A DNA stretch of 64,000 bases from Mariniflexile jejuense (lineage in GTDB: Bacteria > Bacteroidota > Bacteroidia > Flavobacteriales > Flavobacteriaceae): contig NZ_JBHTJI010000001.1 in the NCBI RefSeq assembly GCF_042675665.1, forward strand, positions 124,001 through 188,000. The letters run 5' to 3'. The position numbers and the translations under genes are program-made. Under the pieces are notes generated by a model that saw only the letters and a program-made list of their open reading frames with translations, searched no databases and was not told the DNA's origin. Positions 48,943 to 57,316 of the stretch are shown here, in pieces (position 1 is the stretch's first letter; each line of letters starts with the position of its first letter).

Positions 48943-50679
48943 TTATATATCTAAATCGAACGTTTTTCTTAAAAGGTCTATGCTTGGATTTTTCTCCTTC
49001 AATTTTTCAAATTTTTCAAGCGTAGTATATGCATATTGTTTTTCCATTTCTTCATTTACTGTAATGGCTAAATGAATATCAAAATTGTTTAACGCTTTTC
49101 TTATAAACGCCAATAATTCGTATTGTTGGCGTTCAACTTCCACTTTGTTGGTAGCGTTTGGAAACTCTAAATTTATAGCTGTTCCTGTTACCTTTGGTGT
49201 ATCAATTGATAAAATGGATGCTAAATTATGCTTACCATCGTTTTGTAAATCTTCTATATATTGATTCCAAACGGTAATTAGTGCTTGTTCTGTAAATGGT
49301 TCTTTTGGCAGGTTTTCTTCATCAATAACAACATCCATTTGTTTAATAAGATGTTCTTTTTTTACTTTCAAACTTTTTAATGATAAACCAGAAGCACGTT
49401 GCAAATCGGACTTTAATTCAATTTTTTCAGGCTCGTTAATTTGAAATTTAGCTACAACAGGATTTGTACTAACGTCAACTTTTTTTACGTCACTCGTTTT
49501 TTGTTGAACAGTTTCAACGTTTGCTTCAATACTTTTAGGAACTGAAACAGGAATTGGTGTTATGCCTTTCTTTTTGAAAAAAGAAGCAGGAATTATGAAG
49601 TGCCTAGAATTTTTTTTTTCTCCATCAAAAGTGATAGAGGCAAGTTGCATTAAGCAAAGTTCAATAAGCAAGCGTTGGTTTTTGCTGCTTTTGTATTTTA
49701 AGTCGCAATCGTTAGCCAAATTAATACCTTGAAGCAAAAATTCTTGCGATGCTTTTTGCGCTTGTTCTAAATATTTCTTTTTGGTTTCGTCGCCAACCTC
49801 AATAAGTTCTATAGTTTCTGGTGTTTTACAAACTAGCAAATCTCTAAAATGCGACGCTAAACCTGCAATATAATGATGCCCATCAAAACCCTTAGCAAGT
49901 GTGGTATTAAATTGAAGCAACAATTGCGGAATGTTATTTTCTAAAATAAGATTGGTACTTTCAAAATACGTTTCGTAGTCAAGTACGTTTAAATTTTCGG
50001 TAACTGCTTGTCGTGTTAAATCTTTACCCGAGAAACTAACCACGCGGTCAAAAATAGACAAAGCATCACGCATAGCACCATCAGCTTTTTGAGCAATAAT
50101 ATGTAACGCATCATCATCGGCAGTTATACCTTGTTCTTCGGCAATGTATTTTAGGTATTCTTTGGCATCGCGAACTGTAATGCGTTTGAAATCAAAAATT
50201 TGACAACGCGACAGTATGGTTGGTATAATTTTATGTTTTTCGGTAGTTGCAAGAATAAAAATGCAGTGTTTTGGTGGTTCTTCTAAGGTTTTTAAAAACG
50301 CATTAAAAGCCGCTTGCGATAGCATATGCACCTCATCAATAATATACACTTTGTATTTGCCAACTTGCGGCGGAATACGCACTTGGTCGGTTAAGCTTCT
50401 AATATCATCAACCGAGTTGTTTGATGCCGCATCAAGCTCAAAAATATTAAAAGCAAAATCTTCGTCGCCCGTTTCGGTGCCATCGCTATTAATCATTTTA
50501 GCCAAAATACGAGCACAAGTTGTTTTACCAACACCTCGTGGACCTGTAAAAAGTAAAGCTTGCGCTAAGTGGTTATGTTCAATGGCGTTTAGCAAGGTAT
50601 TTGTAATAGCCTGTTGACCCACAACGTCTTTAAACGTTTGCGGACGGTATTTTCGTGCCGATACTACAAAGTGTTCCAA
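48943..50679 (-). CDS. dnaX: DNA polymerase III subunit gamma/tau
   Basis: A 578-residue clamp-loader ATPase. Walker A GPRGVGKTT is at residues 46-54 and Walker B IIDEVH at 113-118, with sensor-1 TTEKHKIIPTILSRCQ. The zinc-binding module that normally follows Walker A is missing: between ILAKMIN and ELDAASNN there is no cysteine. The C-terminal part has a linker and a tau-type domain. No ATG is available; the start that gives the usual MEHFVVSARKYRP is a TTG at 50679. Two abutting hairpins lie in the leader. Confidence 0.95.
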   Translation of the reverse strand: MEHFVVSARKYRPQTFKDVVGQQAITNTLLNAIEHNHLAQALLFTGPRGVGKTTCARILAKMINSDGTETGDEDFAFNIFELDAASNNSVDDIRSLTDQVRIPPQVGKYKVYIIDEVHMLSQAAFNAFLKTLEEPPKHCIFILATTEKHKIIPTILSRCQIFDFKRITVRDAKEYLKYIAEEQGITADDDALHIIAQKADGAMRDALSIFDRVVSFSGKDLTRQAVTENLNVLDYETYFESTNLILENNIPQLLLQFNTTLAKGFDGHHYIAGLASHFRDLLVCKTPETIELIEVGDETKKKYLEQAQKASQEFLLQGINLANDCDLKYKSSKNQRLLIELCLMQLASITFDGEKKNSRHFIIPASFFKKKGITPIPVSVPKSIEANVETVQQKTSDVKKVDVSTNPVVAKFQINEPEKIELKSDLQRASGLSLKSLKVKKEHLIKQMDVVIDEENLPKEPFTEQALITVWNQYIEDLQNDGKHNLASILSIDTPKVTGTAINLEFPNATNKVEVERQQYELLAFIRKALNNFDIHLAITVNEEMEKQYAYTTLEKFEKLKEKNPSIDLLRKTFDLDI

Positions 50680-50683
50680 TTTT

Positions 50684-50713
50684 GCTGAATTTAGTTCAGC
50701 ATCTTTTTGATGC
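50684..50713 (-). promoter_or_regulatory. Two abutting hairpins in the dnaX leader
   Basis: GCTGAA/TTCAGC with a 5-nt loop (50684-50700) and GCATC/GATGC with a 5-nt loop (50699-50713) share two bases, so only one full stem can form at a time. The first hairpin ends 4 nt before the TTG start codon. Confidence 0.5.
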
Positions 50714-50728
50714 CAATTGAATTAGTAA

Positions 50729-50736
50729 CAAAGTTA
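50729..50736 (-). promoter_or_regulatory. -7 promoter element of dnaX
   Basis: TAACTTTG on the minus strand, 49 nt upstream of the TTG start. The leader would contain both hairpins. Confidence 0.5.
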
Positions 50737-50850
50737 AAAATTACATTGTAAATTAGGAATTACGAATTAGGAATTATGAATTAGTTATTAACAATGAATA
50801 TAGAATTTCGATAATGAATTTTCTTGCTTTTGTAGAAAAAATCAACTAAC

Positions 50851-50864
50851 TTCGTTTAACGTTT
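50851..50864. repeat. Left 14-bp inverted repeat of a cassette-like unit
   Basis: TTCGTTTAACGTTT is an exact inverted copy of the sequence at 52189-52202. The two copies flank the 383-residue orphan gene. Confidence 0.7.
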
Positions 50865-50904
50865 GATATAAGTCATTAAAACAGACTCATATCATTATAG
50901 TTAT

Positions 50905-52056
50905 GTGCAAGCTGAAAAACCATCCCATTTGAAAAAAGAAGTAGTATTTAAACTTGAACGAATTGCTAGCATTTGGAATCACTTTATTTGGGAATATGAT
51001 TTTTGTAAACGAAAAATAAAATTTACACCTGACGTAAGAACTAATTATTTCGGTGATATTTTAGGTTACTTCCAAGACACTTTTGATATCATATTTGACA
51101 ATAGAGAATCAATATCTTATTCTGACCGATTCTCGAACCAAATAAGTCTCTTGCAAAGTATTTATGTTCAACAAGATTTCATAGAAGAATTATTGATAAT
51201 ATTTAAATGCAAAATAGAAAAAGGCGATTTAAAAAAAGATTCAAACTATAATATAAACCGAGAAATAAGGAATGAATTAGTTGGGCATCCAATCAGAAAA
51301 TATAGAGGAGAATTTATTTCTTCCTGCTTATTTGGCTACAATGAAAGAAACGATAAAATTGTCTATTTAAGGTATCACAAGGATAACAACTATGAGTTTG
51401 AGTCGATGGAATTTCCTATTTCAGAAATCATTGAAAGGCATAAGAATTTTTTAAATAAATTCTTTGACATAATCCTTAATAAACTAAAACAAATTCTTTT
51501 AAGTTTTATAAAACAAATTGAAAAATTGGAAGAATTGATTTCTAAACAAAGTTTTAATGAAATTTTAAATATAGCATCTGTATATTATGAAACAATTTTT
51601 AAAAACAATTACATATATGACAAGGAATCGTTGCTAATAATCTATGCTCGTAAAGATGAACATAGAAGATATCAAAACCTAATTGATAAATTTTATAAAG
51701 ATTTAATAAGCGGTCTTAAAGAAACAAGAGAATATGTAATTGAACATTTTGAGCCAATTAAAGAAATTAATAAATCCGAAATAGAAAGACCAATTTTCGA
51801 TATAAAATTTATTAATGCTGGAGACAGAAAACCAGCTGATAAAGAAAGACCTGTAACCTATCATTATGAACTTGGGAAAATTGCAACAAAGCGCAACCCA
51901 AGAGATTTTGGTTTTTTTGGAGGTTCTTTAAAACAAAAATGTGCTAACAATGAAGTTGTTCTTAACGAATTGAACCATATGGAATTGAATATCTATAATG
52001 AAATTGAATATTACACAGCATATAGATTAATTTGCTCTGAATTGAGAGATGAATAA
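50905..52056 (+). CDS. Orphan protein with HEPN-like R-x5-H motif
   Basis: I do not recognise a named family. The 383-residue protein starts at GTG 50905; no ATG suits the frame, and a TTG at 50929 is an alternative. It is largely helical, Lys/Ile/Asn-rich and without signal peptide. Residues 119-130 (REIRNELVGHPI) contain Arg122-Asn-x4-His128, the RN-x4-H form of the catalytic motif of HEPN ribonucleases, preceded by a long helical region as in HEPN domains. HEPN proteins are common in toxin-antitoxin and phage-defence genes. No antitoxin or partner gene is adjacent. Flanking inverted repeats and a palindromic tail suggest recent acquisition. The HEPN call is inference. Confidence 0.6.
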   Translation: MQAEKPSHLKKEVVFKLERIASIWNHFIWEYDFCKRKIKFTPDVRTNYFGDILGYFQDTFDIIFDNRESISYSDRFSNQISLLQSIYVQQDFIEELLIIFKCKIEKGDLKKDSNYNINREIRNELVGHPIRKYRGEFISSCLFGYNERNDKIVYLRYHKDNNYEFESMEFPISEIIERHKNFLNKFFDIILNKLKQILLSFIKQIEKLEELISKQSFNEILNIASVYYETIFKNNYIYDKESLLIIYARKDEHRRYQNLIDKFYKDLISGLKETREYVIEHFEPIKEINKSEIERPIFDIKFINAGDRKPADKERPVTYHYELGKIATKRNPRDFGFFGGSLKQKCANNEVVLNELNHMELNIYNEIEYYTAYRLICSELRDE

Positions 52057-52064
52057 AAGCCAGC

Positions 52065-52202
52065 ATATAACATCGTGTAAAAAACATTGCTTATTTTAGT
52101 TTAATCGTTTGGTCGTTGCTTTGTTTGCTTGCATCTGATTTTCCTTCGGAAAATCCTCGCACTCAAACACGCAACGTTCCTTACACATAAACGTTAAACG
52201 AA
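52065..52202. repeat. Palindromic, attC-like or MITE-like element after the orphan gene
   Basis: A long imperfect palindrome. The outer arms GTGTAA-AAAACATTGC (52075-52090) and GCAACGTT-CC-TTACAC (52171-52186) pair. The centre is a perfect 8-bp stem GATTTTCC/GGAAAATC with a 3-nt loop (52137-52155). The end reads AAACGTTAAACGAA, the partner of the left inverted repeat, and includes GTTAAAC, which fits the integron core-site pattern GTTRRRY. Size about 130 bp. Confidence 0.6.
52189..52202. repeat. Right 14-bp inverted repeat of the cassette-like unit
   Basis: AAACGTTAAACGAA, the exact reverse complement of 50851-50864. Confidence 0.7.
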
Positions 52203-52342
52203 CTAAAAAAAACAATCTATATCCATCAAAGAATTATCTAACTATTTATAAAGTTTATTAGGTTTCTCGTTTAGTAAGATACGGTTACCAATAAGTAATA
52301 CTAATTTTGAATTTTACATTGTTTATTATTCATTGTTAATTG

Positions 52343-52350
52343 TACCTTTG
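52343..52350 (+). promoter_or_regulatory. -7 promoter element of rnpB
   Basis: TACCTTTG immediately before the RNA, with a TTG-containing -33 region about 22 bp upstream (around 52319). Confidence 0.65.
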
Positions 52351-52353
52351 CGG

Positions 52354-52697
52354 CTAAGTAAATCGCCTTATCGCTTCCTGATATTTTTCGGGAGGAGGAA
52401 AGTCCGAACACCGTAGTGCAATATAGTGGTTAATGGCCACCAACCGAGAGGTTAGGACAAGTGCAACAGAAAGTATGTACAGGTAATGCTGTAGTGAAAC
52501 CAGGTAAACTCTATGTGGTGCAATGCTATGTAAACCAGCGTTTAAGGGTTGCACGCCCAATGCTGGAGGGTAAGCAGCTAAAGTGTATTGGTAACAATGC
52601 ACTCAGATAAATGATAAGGTATTCTTGTAATTTGTTTCGGGTAGATCCTGAAACATGTTCAGGATGAACAGAATTCGGCTTATAGATTTACTTACTT
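52354..52697 (+). ncRNA. rnpB: RNase P RNA (class A)
   Basis: The conserved blocks of bacterial RNase P RNA appear in order: GGAGGAAAGTCCGAACACC, GGACAAGTGCAACAGAAAG, GTGAAACCAGGTAAACTC, GGAGGGTAAGCAG, CAGATAAATGATA and ACAGAATTCGGCTTA. The terminal P1 helix is a perfect 10-bp pairing of TAAGTAAATC (52355-52364) with GATTTACTTA (52685-52694). About 344 nt, normal for the class. It cleaves 5' leaders from pre-tRNA. The ends are set from P1 and the promoter, so they may be a few bases off. Confidence 0.95.
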
Positions 52698-52702
52698 ATA
52701 AA

Positions 52703-52737
52703 TAAACCCTTCTTTTTTGTTTAAAAAGAAGGGTTTA
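52703..52737. terminator. Bidirectional terminator of rnpB and the facing gene
   Basis: A 15-bp perfect stem TAAACCCTTCTTTTT/AAAAAGAAGGGTTTA with a 5-nt loop, between rnpB and the convergent secreted-protein gene. Confidence 0.85.
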
Positions 52738-52768
52738 TAATTACAAAATGAAAGATGCTAACAATAAC

Positions 52769-53515
52769 TTATTTAGGCGAGTAGGATAGATCTGGTCGCA
52801 TTTCGCCGGCATATTCTTCAAACCTCGTTGCGTAATTCATCACTTTGCTAAAGGTTTCCCAACGGTCTGGACCTAGTACGTCTTCATTTTTTTTGCTTCG
52901 GGTAGCAGAATCTATTTCATCTTTTGATGATACGGCTACTAGATAAAAGTTTTCGGTAGTACCAAAACCATTTCGGTAAATACGGTAGTATTCTTTTGAT
53001 CCTTTGGTTTTGTAAAGTTCCTTTATAGCTTTCATGCCTTCGCGCACTTTGGCTGCGTTTTGTGGTGTAAAATAAATATAATACCAATTACGGTAGTTTT
53101 GTCCATCTTGCGTTATGGTTACACCTTCGGGCATATAAGTTAAATCTTCTACTAAATGTATAATGTAACTGCTGTGTGAATCGTAGCATTTATCAAAATC
53201 TTCAAAAAATTTCGACCATGTATCACCCATAGTTTTTGCCATGTCTGAAAACGGCGTTTTATCTAAATCTGCCATATTTTTTATGGGTGTAATGTAAAGG
53301 TATTTTAAATCGTTTGTTCTAGCAGTTACCCAACTGGTTTGTGGTTTGTGCTGTTTGCAGGCTTCTGTAAAATCTTTGGCTACTTTTTCATATTGCATCA
53401 CCATAGATGGTTTTACATTGTCTTGATGAATTTGATACGCCATTTGTGCTAAAATGGAATTGGTAGTAAAGCAAAAAAGTAATGCTATTACTAAAGATGT
53501 TTTTAATGTTTTCAT
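52769..53515 (-). CDS. Secreted protein, possibly ferredoxin-like dimeric barrel
   Basis: A 248-residue protein with a cleavable signal peptide (1-23, ending ILAQ). Two similar halves are visible, each starting with a helix and short strands: VKPSMVMQYEKVAKDF ... LYITPI and QNAAKVREGMKAIKEL ... FYLVAV. This duplicated pattern recalls dimeric alpha/beta barrel (NIPSNAP/EthD-like) folds. Function not known. Confidence 0.55.
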   Translation of the reverse strand: MKTLKTSLVIALLFCFTTNSILAQMAYQIHQDNVKPSMVMQYEKVAKDFTEACKQHKPQTSWVTARTNDLKYLYITPIKNMADLDKTPFSDMAKTMGDTWSKFFEDFDKCYDSHSSYIIHLVEDLTYMPEGVTITQDGQNYRNWYYIYFTPQNAAKVREGMKAIKELYKTKGSKEYYRIYRNGFGTTENFYLVAVSSKDEIDSATRSKKNEDVLGPDRWETFSKVMNYATRFEEYAGEMRPDLSYSPK

Positions 53516-53655
53516 GTTATGGTTTTTAATTGGTTGATATTAATAGCAAACCATAAACAAGTACAATGAAAATACATTCATTGTAAGTAAACGCTAGAGT
53601 TGGGCACTCTTAGGGAAACTCTAATATACTGAAAAAAAAGGAATTATGAAAGTAA

Positions 53656-54201
53656 TTAAGGAAGTGTATGCTCAAAAAAACTAAACATATTACCTCCATA
53701 ACTTTTTGAATAGCTATAATTTTTTAAATTGGATAGGTTGGTATGTTTTGAATGTTCTACAATTAGTAAGCCTTCTTCTAATAGTAAATTGTTTTGAAAA
53801 ACGAGTTCTGGTATTTTTGCAAAATCGTCATCGGTGAAGTTGTATGGTGGATCTGCAAATATAATGTTGGCTTGAAGAGTTGCCTTTTCTAGGTATTTAA
53901 ACACATCGCTTTTAATAGTTTGAATAGGCATTTTGAAAGTTTCGGCAGTTTGATTTATAAATTTTATACAACCAAAATCTTGATCGACACAGGTGATATG
54001 TTCTGTACCTCTTGATGCAAATTCGTAACTTATATTTCCTGTACCTGCAAACAAATCGAGTACTATTAGCTCATCAAAATAAAAATGATTGTTTATAATG
54101 TTGAATAACGATTCTTTTGCCATATCGGTAGTAGGTCGCACAGGCAAATGTTTTGGTGCTACAATTTTTCGGCTTTTATATATTCCTGAAACAATGCGCA
54201 T
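53656..54201 (-). CDS. rsmD: 16S rRNA (guanine-966-N2)-methyltransferase
   Basis: A 181-residue SAM-dependent methyltransferase. It begins MRIVSGIYKSRKI, then RPTTDMAKESLFNII, the SAM motif VLDLFAGTGNISYE and the catalytic DPPYNF. It modifies the 30S subunit. It overlaps the upstream DUF3822 gene by one base (stop/start), so it is part of a three-gene operon. Confidence 0.95.
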   Translation of the reverse strand: MRIVSGIYKSRKIVAPKHLPVRPTTDMAKESLFNIINNHFYFDELIVLDLFAGTGNISYEFASRGTEHITCVDQDFGCIKFINQTAETFKMPIQTIKSDVFKYLEKATLQANIIFADPPYNFTDDDFAKIPELVFQNNLLLEEGLLIVEHSKHTNLSNLKNYSYSKSYGGNMFSFFEHTLP

Positions 54202-55022
54202 TATAAGCTTTTTATTAAAGTGAAATTTGAATGATTTGATTTTGGCTTTTCTAAATACGTATACGTTTCATTTCGGCTACCAAAACTTATATGTCTAATG
54301 TATTTATAGGCTATATTGTATAAAACATCATCTTTTGCTATGTTACCTATAAACACTAAATGGCAAGTTTCTGGATTTAGGTTTAGTTGTTCTATGGTGA
54401 AAAGAATGTAATATAAAAAATCTTCAGGTGAATTATATTCAAACGTATTATACAATATAAGTTTTGCGTTATTTATAACAATGGTTTTAAAATGATTGTT
54501 ACTAACGTTTACATACATTTTAGGTACGCTCGCGTTTTTTTCAATTTGCAAAATTTGTTCAATTAATACGGTTGATGTATGCTTAAAGGTAAACGCACCA
54601 AATTGGTCGTAAATAAAATTATTTATGTTTATATATGGTACATAAACATTTACGCTATCGTTTATTAAAATTTCATCAAAAGCAATAAAATCGGACTTTA
54701 GTATTTTTGAGTTGAATTTTAAATAATCGGCTATACAATCTTCATTAAATAACGGTTTTGGTACAAGCGTAGAAAGGTCGTTATCGTGTAAAATTGTGAT
54801 ATCACCAAAATCGTTTTGTGTAATGCCTTCAGCGTTAAATAGATGTTTAAGTTTCTCTAAAACCTCTAAAGGGTTTAGTTTTTTATCAAAACTAATTTCA
54901 TTAAGGGCAATTACAGTATTGATATCTCGTTGTAAAATACAAAAAGAAAGTCCACTCAAACTTATTTGAATGGACAGTTCTAGATTAGTTAGTTTGTTTA
55001 ACGTATTATTCGTTTGAGCCAT
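54201..55022 (-). CDS. DUF3822 family protein
   Basis: A 273-residue cytoplasmic protein found next to rsmD in Bacteroidota. The sequence LELSIQISLSGLSFCIL and later VYVPYININNFIYDQFG, then LYNTFEYNSPEDFLYYILFTIEQL match DUF3822, a family with an actin/ASKHA-like pattern of strands but no shown activity. It overlaps the preceding gene by 17 bp. Confidence 0.8.
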   Translation of the reverse strand: MAQTNNTLNKLTNLELSIQISLSGLSFCILQRDINTVIALNEISFDKKLNPLEVLEKLKHLFNAEGITQNDFGDITILHDNDLSTLVPKPLFNEDCIADYLKFNSKILKSDFIAFDEILINDSVNVYVPYININNFIYDQFGAFTFKHTSTVLIEQILQIEKNASVPKMYVNVSNNHFKTIVINNAKLILYNTFEYNSPEDFLYYILFTIEQLNLNPETCHLVFIGNIAKDDVLYNIAYKYIRHISFGSRNETYTYLEKPKSNHSNFTLIKSL

Positions 55023-55743
55023 AAGTTTTAGGCCAGTTTCCGTTGGTATTTACTTCGTTCATAGAACCTACTTTTAAAGCATCTCCATTTACGCCATCAA
55101 CCGAAACAACTTGATTTTCTTGAATTACCATATCTCTATCTTGGTCAAATAAGATAACATCTTTTTTAACAGAAGCTTCAAAAACTGGTATTTTAATATC
55201 ATTTTGGTCTATAAAACCTGCTTGTAGTTTAAATTTTTCACCTTCTTTTCCAACAGGTACATTCATCATGGTTTTGTAACGTGTAGATTTTTTAAATAAT
55301 GAATCTTTAACAGAAACAAATCCTAAGGTATCTATAATAACTTTATCTTTATAAGTATCAACACCAAAACGTTTTGTAGCTTCAACATCTAAAACTTGCG
55401 TATCTTTACGTTGTATGATTGTGTATTTTCCGTTTTCAATAAATTTTACTAATTCATCAAAATTATCAGTAAATTTTCCATTAACTTGTTTATAAGCTAA
55501 TTGAGCATCTCTAATATCTATTAAATTTTTAATTACTTGAGAATAACGCTTATCTTTTTCTTGGTTGAACAAAATAGGTGTGTAAATAGATATGTAAGTT
55601 TGATAAGCAAGAAAAGCAATTAATACCCAAAGGCCAATATTTAATACAGGCTTAAATTTTGAAGGTATAAATTTATCAACTAACTTAACCAAGACAATTG
55701 TAAGCAGTATAGCTGCAACAGCAATAAGAATAAATTTCAACAT
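55006..55743 (-). CDS. Conserved membrane-anchored protein, first in the rsmD operon
   Basis: A 245-residue protein with two N-terminal hydrophobic helices (about 2-20 and 34-52) and a soluble remainder, probably periplasmic. The segment IKNLIDIRDAQLAYKQVNGKF resembles the N-terminal helix region of pilin-like or TadE-like conserved proteins, with repeated short strands after it. Function unknown. It shares a message with DUF3822 and rsmD. Confidence 0.6.
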   Translation of the reverse strand: MLKFILIAVAAILLTIVLVKLVDKFIPSKFKPVLNIGLWVLIAFLAYQTYISIYTPILFNQEKDKRYSQVIKNLIDIRDAQLAYKQVNGKFTDNFDELVKFIENGKYTIIQRKDTQVLDVEATKRFGVDTYKDKVIIDTLGFVSVKDSLFKKSTRYKTMMNVPVGKEGEKFKLQAGFIDQNDIKIPVFEASVKKDVILFDQDRDMVIQENQVVSVDGVNGDALKVGSMNEVNTNGNWPKTYGSNE

Positions 55744-55783
55744 AATCGTTTTATAATTTAAATAGTTTATTAAAGGTGTTTCG

Positions 55784-55791
55784 CAAATCTA
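55784..55791 (-). promoter_or_regulatory. -7 promoter element of the rsmD operon
   Basis: TAGATTTG on the minus strand, 40 nt upstream of the start at 55743. Confidence 0.5.
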
Positions 55792-55838
55792 CAATTTTTT
55801 TTTAATCGTTAAAATCAATTCACAGTAAAAATCATTAC

Positions 55839-55846
55839 TATCTTTG
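55839..55846 (+). promoter_or_regulatory. -7 promoter element of the helicase gene
   Basis: TATCTTTG on the plus strand, 25 nt upstream of the ATG at 55872, divergent from the rsmD operon promoter. Confidence 0.5.
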
Positions 55847-55871
55847 AATAATTTATAATTTATAAATATTA

Positions 55872-57296
55872 ATGACCTCTTCTGAATTCTATTCCCTTAT
55901 AAAACAGCAGTTTCCGTTTCAACCTACTATTAAACAAAATATTGTTTTACAACAACTTTCAGAGTTTATCATTAATAAGGTTCCAAACACCCTTTATGTG
56001 CTTAAAGGCTACGCAGGTACAGGAAAAACAACCATAGTTGGTAGTATTGTTACTAATTTATGGAAGGCAAAAAAAAGCGCTGTACTACTAGCACCAACGG
56101 GTAGAGCAGCTAAAGTTATTGCCAATTATTCTGGAAAAGAAGCTTTTACAATTCATAAAAAAATATATTTTCCCAAAAAAGAAAAGGGTGGTGGTGTATC
56201 GTTTGTATTGCAACCCAACAAACATAAAAATACTATTTTTATTGTAGATGAAGCATCTATGATACCAGACACGCCAGGCGATTCAAAATTATTTGAAAAC
56301 GGTTCGTTGCTAGATGATTTAATGCAATACGTATATTCAGGGCATCAATGCAAGCTTCTTTTAATTGGTGATACCGCTCAATTGCCACCTGTAAAGTTAG
56401 ATTTAAGTCCAGCGCTTGATGAAAATATGTTAGCCCTAAATTATAACAAGGAAGTGACCAAAATGGAATTGGATGAAGTTGTTAGGCAAGAACAAGATTC
56501 GGGTATTTTGGTAAATGCTACCGTTTTAAGAGAAGCACTATCTAATAATGTAAACGATTCATTTAAGTTTGATTTAGCAGGTTTTAAAGATATTGTTAGG
56601 CTAACTGATGGTTATGAAATAATGGATGCAATAAATGATGCATACAGCAGCTTAGGCAACGAAGAAACAGCCATAATTGTTCGAAGTAATAAACGTGCCA
56701 ATTTATACAACCAACAAATACGTAATCGTATTTTGTTTAATGAAAGTGAGCTATCTGCCGGCGACTATTTAATGGTAGTAAAAAATAATTATTTTTGGGT
56801 AAAACCAACTAGTGAAGCAGGTTTTATAGCCAACGGCGATATTATTGAAGTTTTAGAAATTTTTAGAATTGAAGAATTATATGGGTTTCGCTTTGCGGAA
56901 GTAAAGATTCGCATGGTAGATTATCCTAGAATGACACCTTTTGAAACCGTTTTACTTTTAGACACTATTGAAGCTGAAACACCATCATTATCTTATGAAG
57001 ATTCAAACCGATTGTATCAAGAAGTGATGAAAGATTTTGAAAACGAAACTAGCAATTATAAAAAGTTTATAAAAGTGAAAGCAAGCAAACATTTTAATGC
57101 GTTACAGGTTAAATTTTCGTATGCTATTACCTGTCATAAATCGCAAGGTGGCCAATGGAATACTGTTTTTGTAGAGCAGCCTTATTTGCCAAATGGTATT
57201 GATAAAGAGTATTTACGTTGGTTATATACCGCAATAACAAGAGCCAAAGAAAAATTGTATCTTATTGGTTTTAAAGATGATTTTTTTGAGATTTAA
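55872..57296 (+). CDS. RecD-like ATP-dependent DNA helicase
   Basis: A 474-residue superfamily 1 helicase. Walker A is GYAGTGKTT (about residues 46-54), Walker B FIVDEASM, motif III GDTAQLPPV, motif IV-type VRSNKRANL, motif V CHKSQGGQW and motif VI YTAITRAKEKLYLIG. It is a compact RecD/Dda-type 5'-3' helicase without a RecBC complex nearby. Commonly annotated as AAA family ATPase in flavobacteria. Likely a role in DNA repair or replication restart. Confidence 0.88.
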   Translation: MTSSEFYSLIKQQFPFQPTIKQNIVLQQLSEFIINKVPNTLYVLKGYAGTGKTTIVGSIVTNLWKAKKSAVLLAPTGRAAKVIANYSGKEAFTIHKKIYFPKKEKGGGVSFVLQPNKHKNTIFIVDEASMIPDTPGDSKLFENGSLLDDLMQYVYSGHQCKLLLIGDTAQLPPVKLDLSPALDENMLALNYNKEVTKMELDEVVRQEQDSGILVNATVLREALSNNVNDSFKFDLAGFKDIVRLTDGYEIMDAINDAYSSLGNEETAIIVRSNKRANLYNQQIRNRILFNESELSAGDYLMVVKNNYFWVKPTSEAGFIANGDIIEVLEIFRIEELYGFRFAEVKIRMVDYPRMTPFETVLLLDTIEAETPSLSYEDSNRLYQEVMKDFENETSNYKKFIKVKASKHFNALQVKFSYAITCHKSQGGQWNTVFVEQPYLPNGIDKEYLRWLYTAITRAKEKLYLIGFKDDFFEI

Positions 57297-57316
57297 TTTC
57301 TTGATATTATAATTGT

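Noticed and set aside
48367..50679. dnaX as a frameshifted or truncated gene because no ATG is present
   Set aside because: The reading frame is intact over 578 codons and TTG gives the usual N-terminus.
50851..52202. A complete integron
   Set aside because: No integrase gene or second cassette is visible, and the left core site is a poor match; only cassette-like features are claimed.
52354..52602. 82-codon minus-strand open frame
   Set aside because: It lies inside the RNase P RNA gene and has no protein-like conservation.
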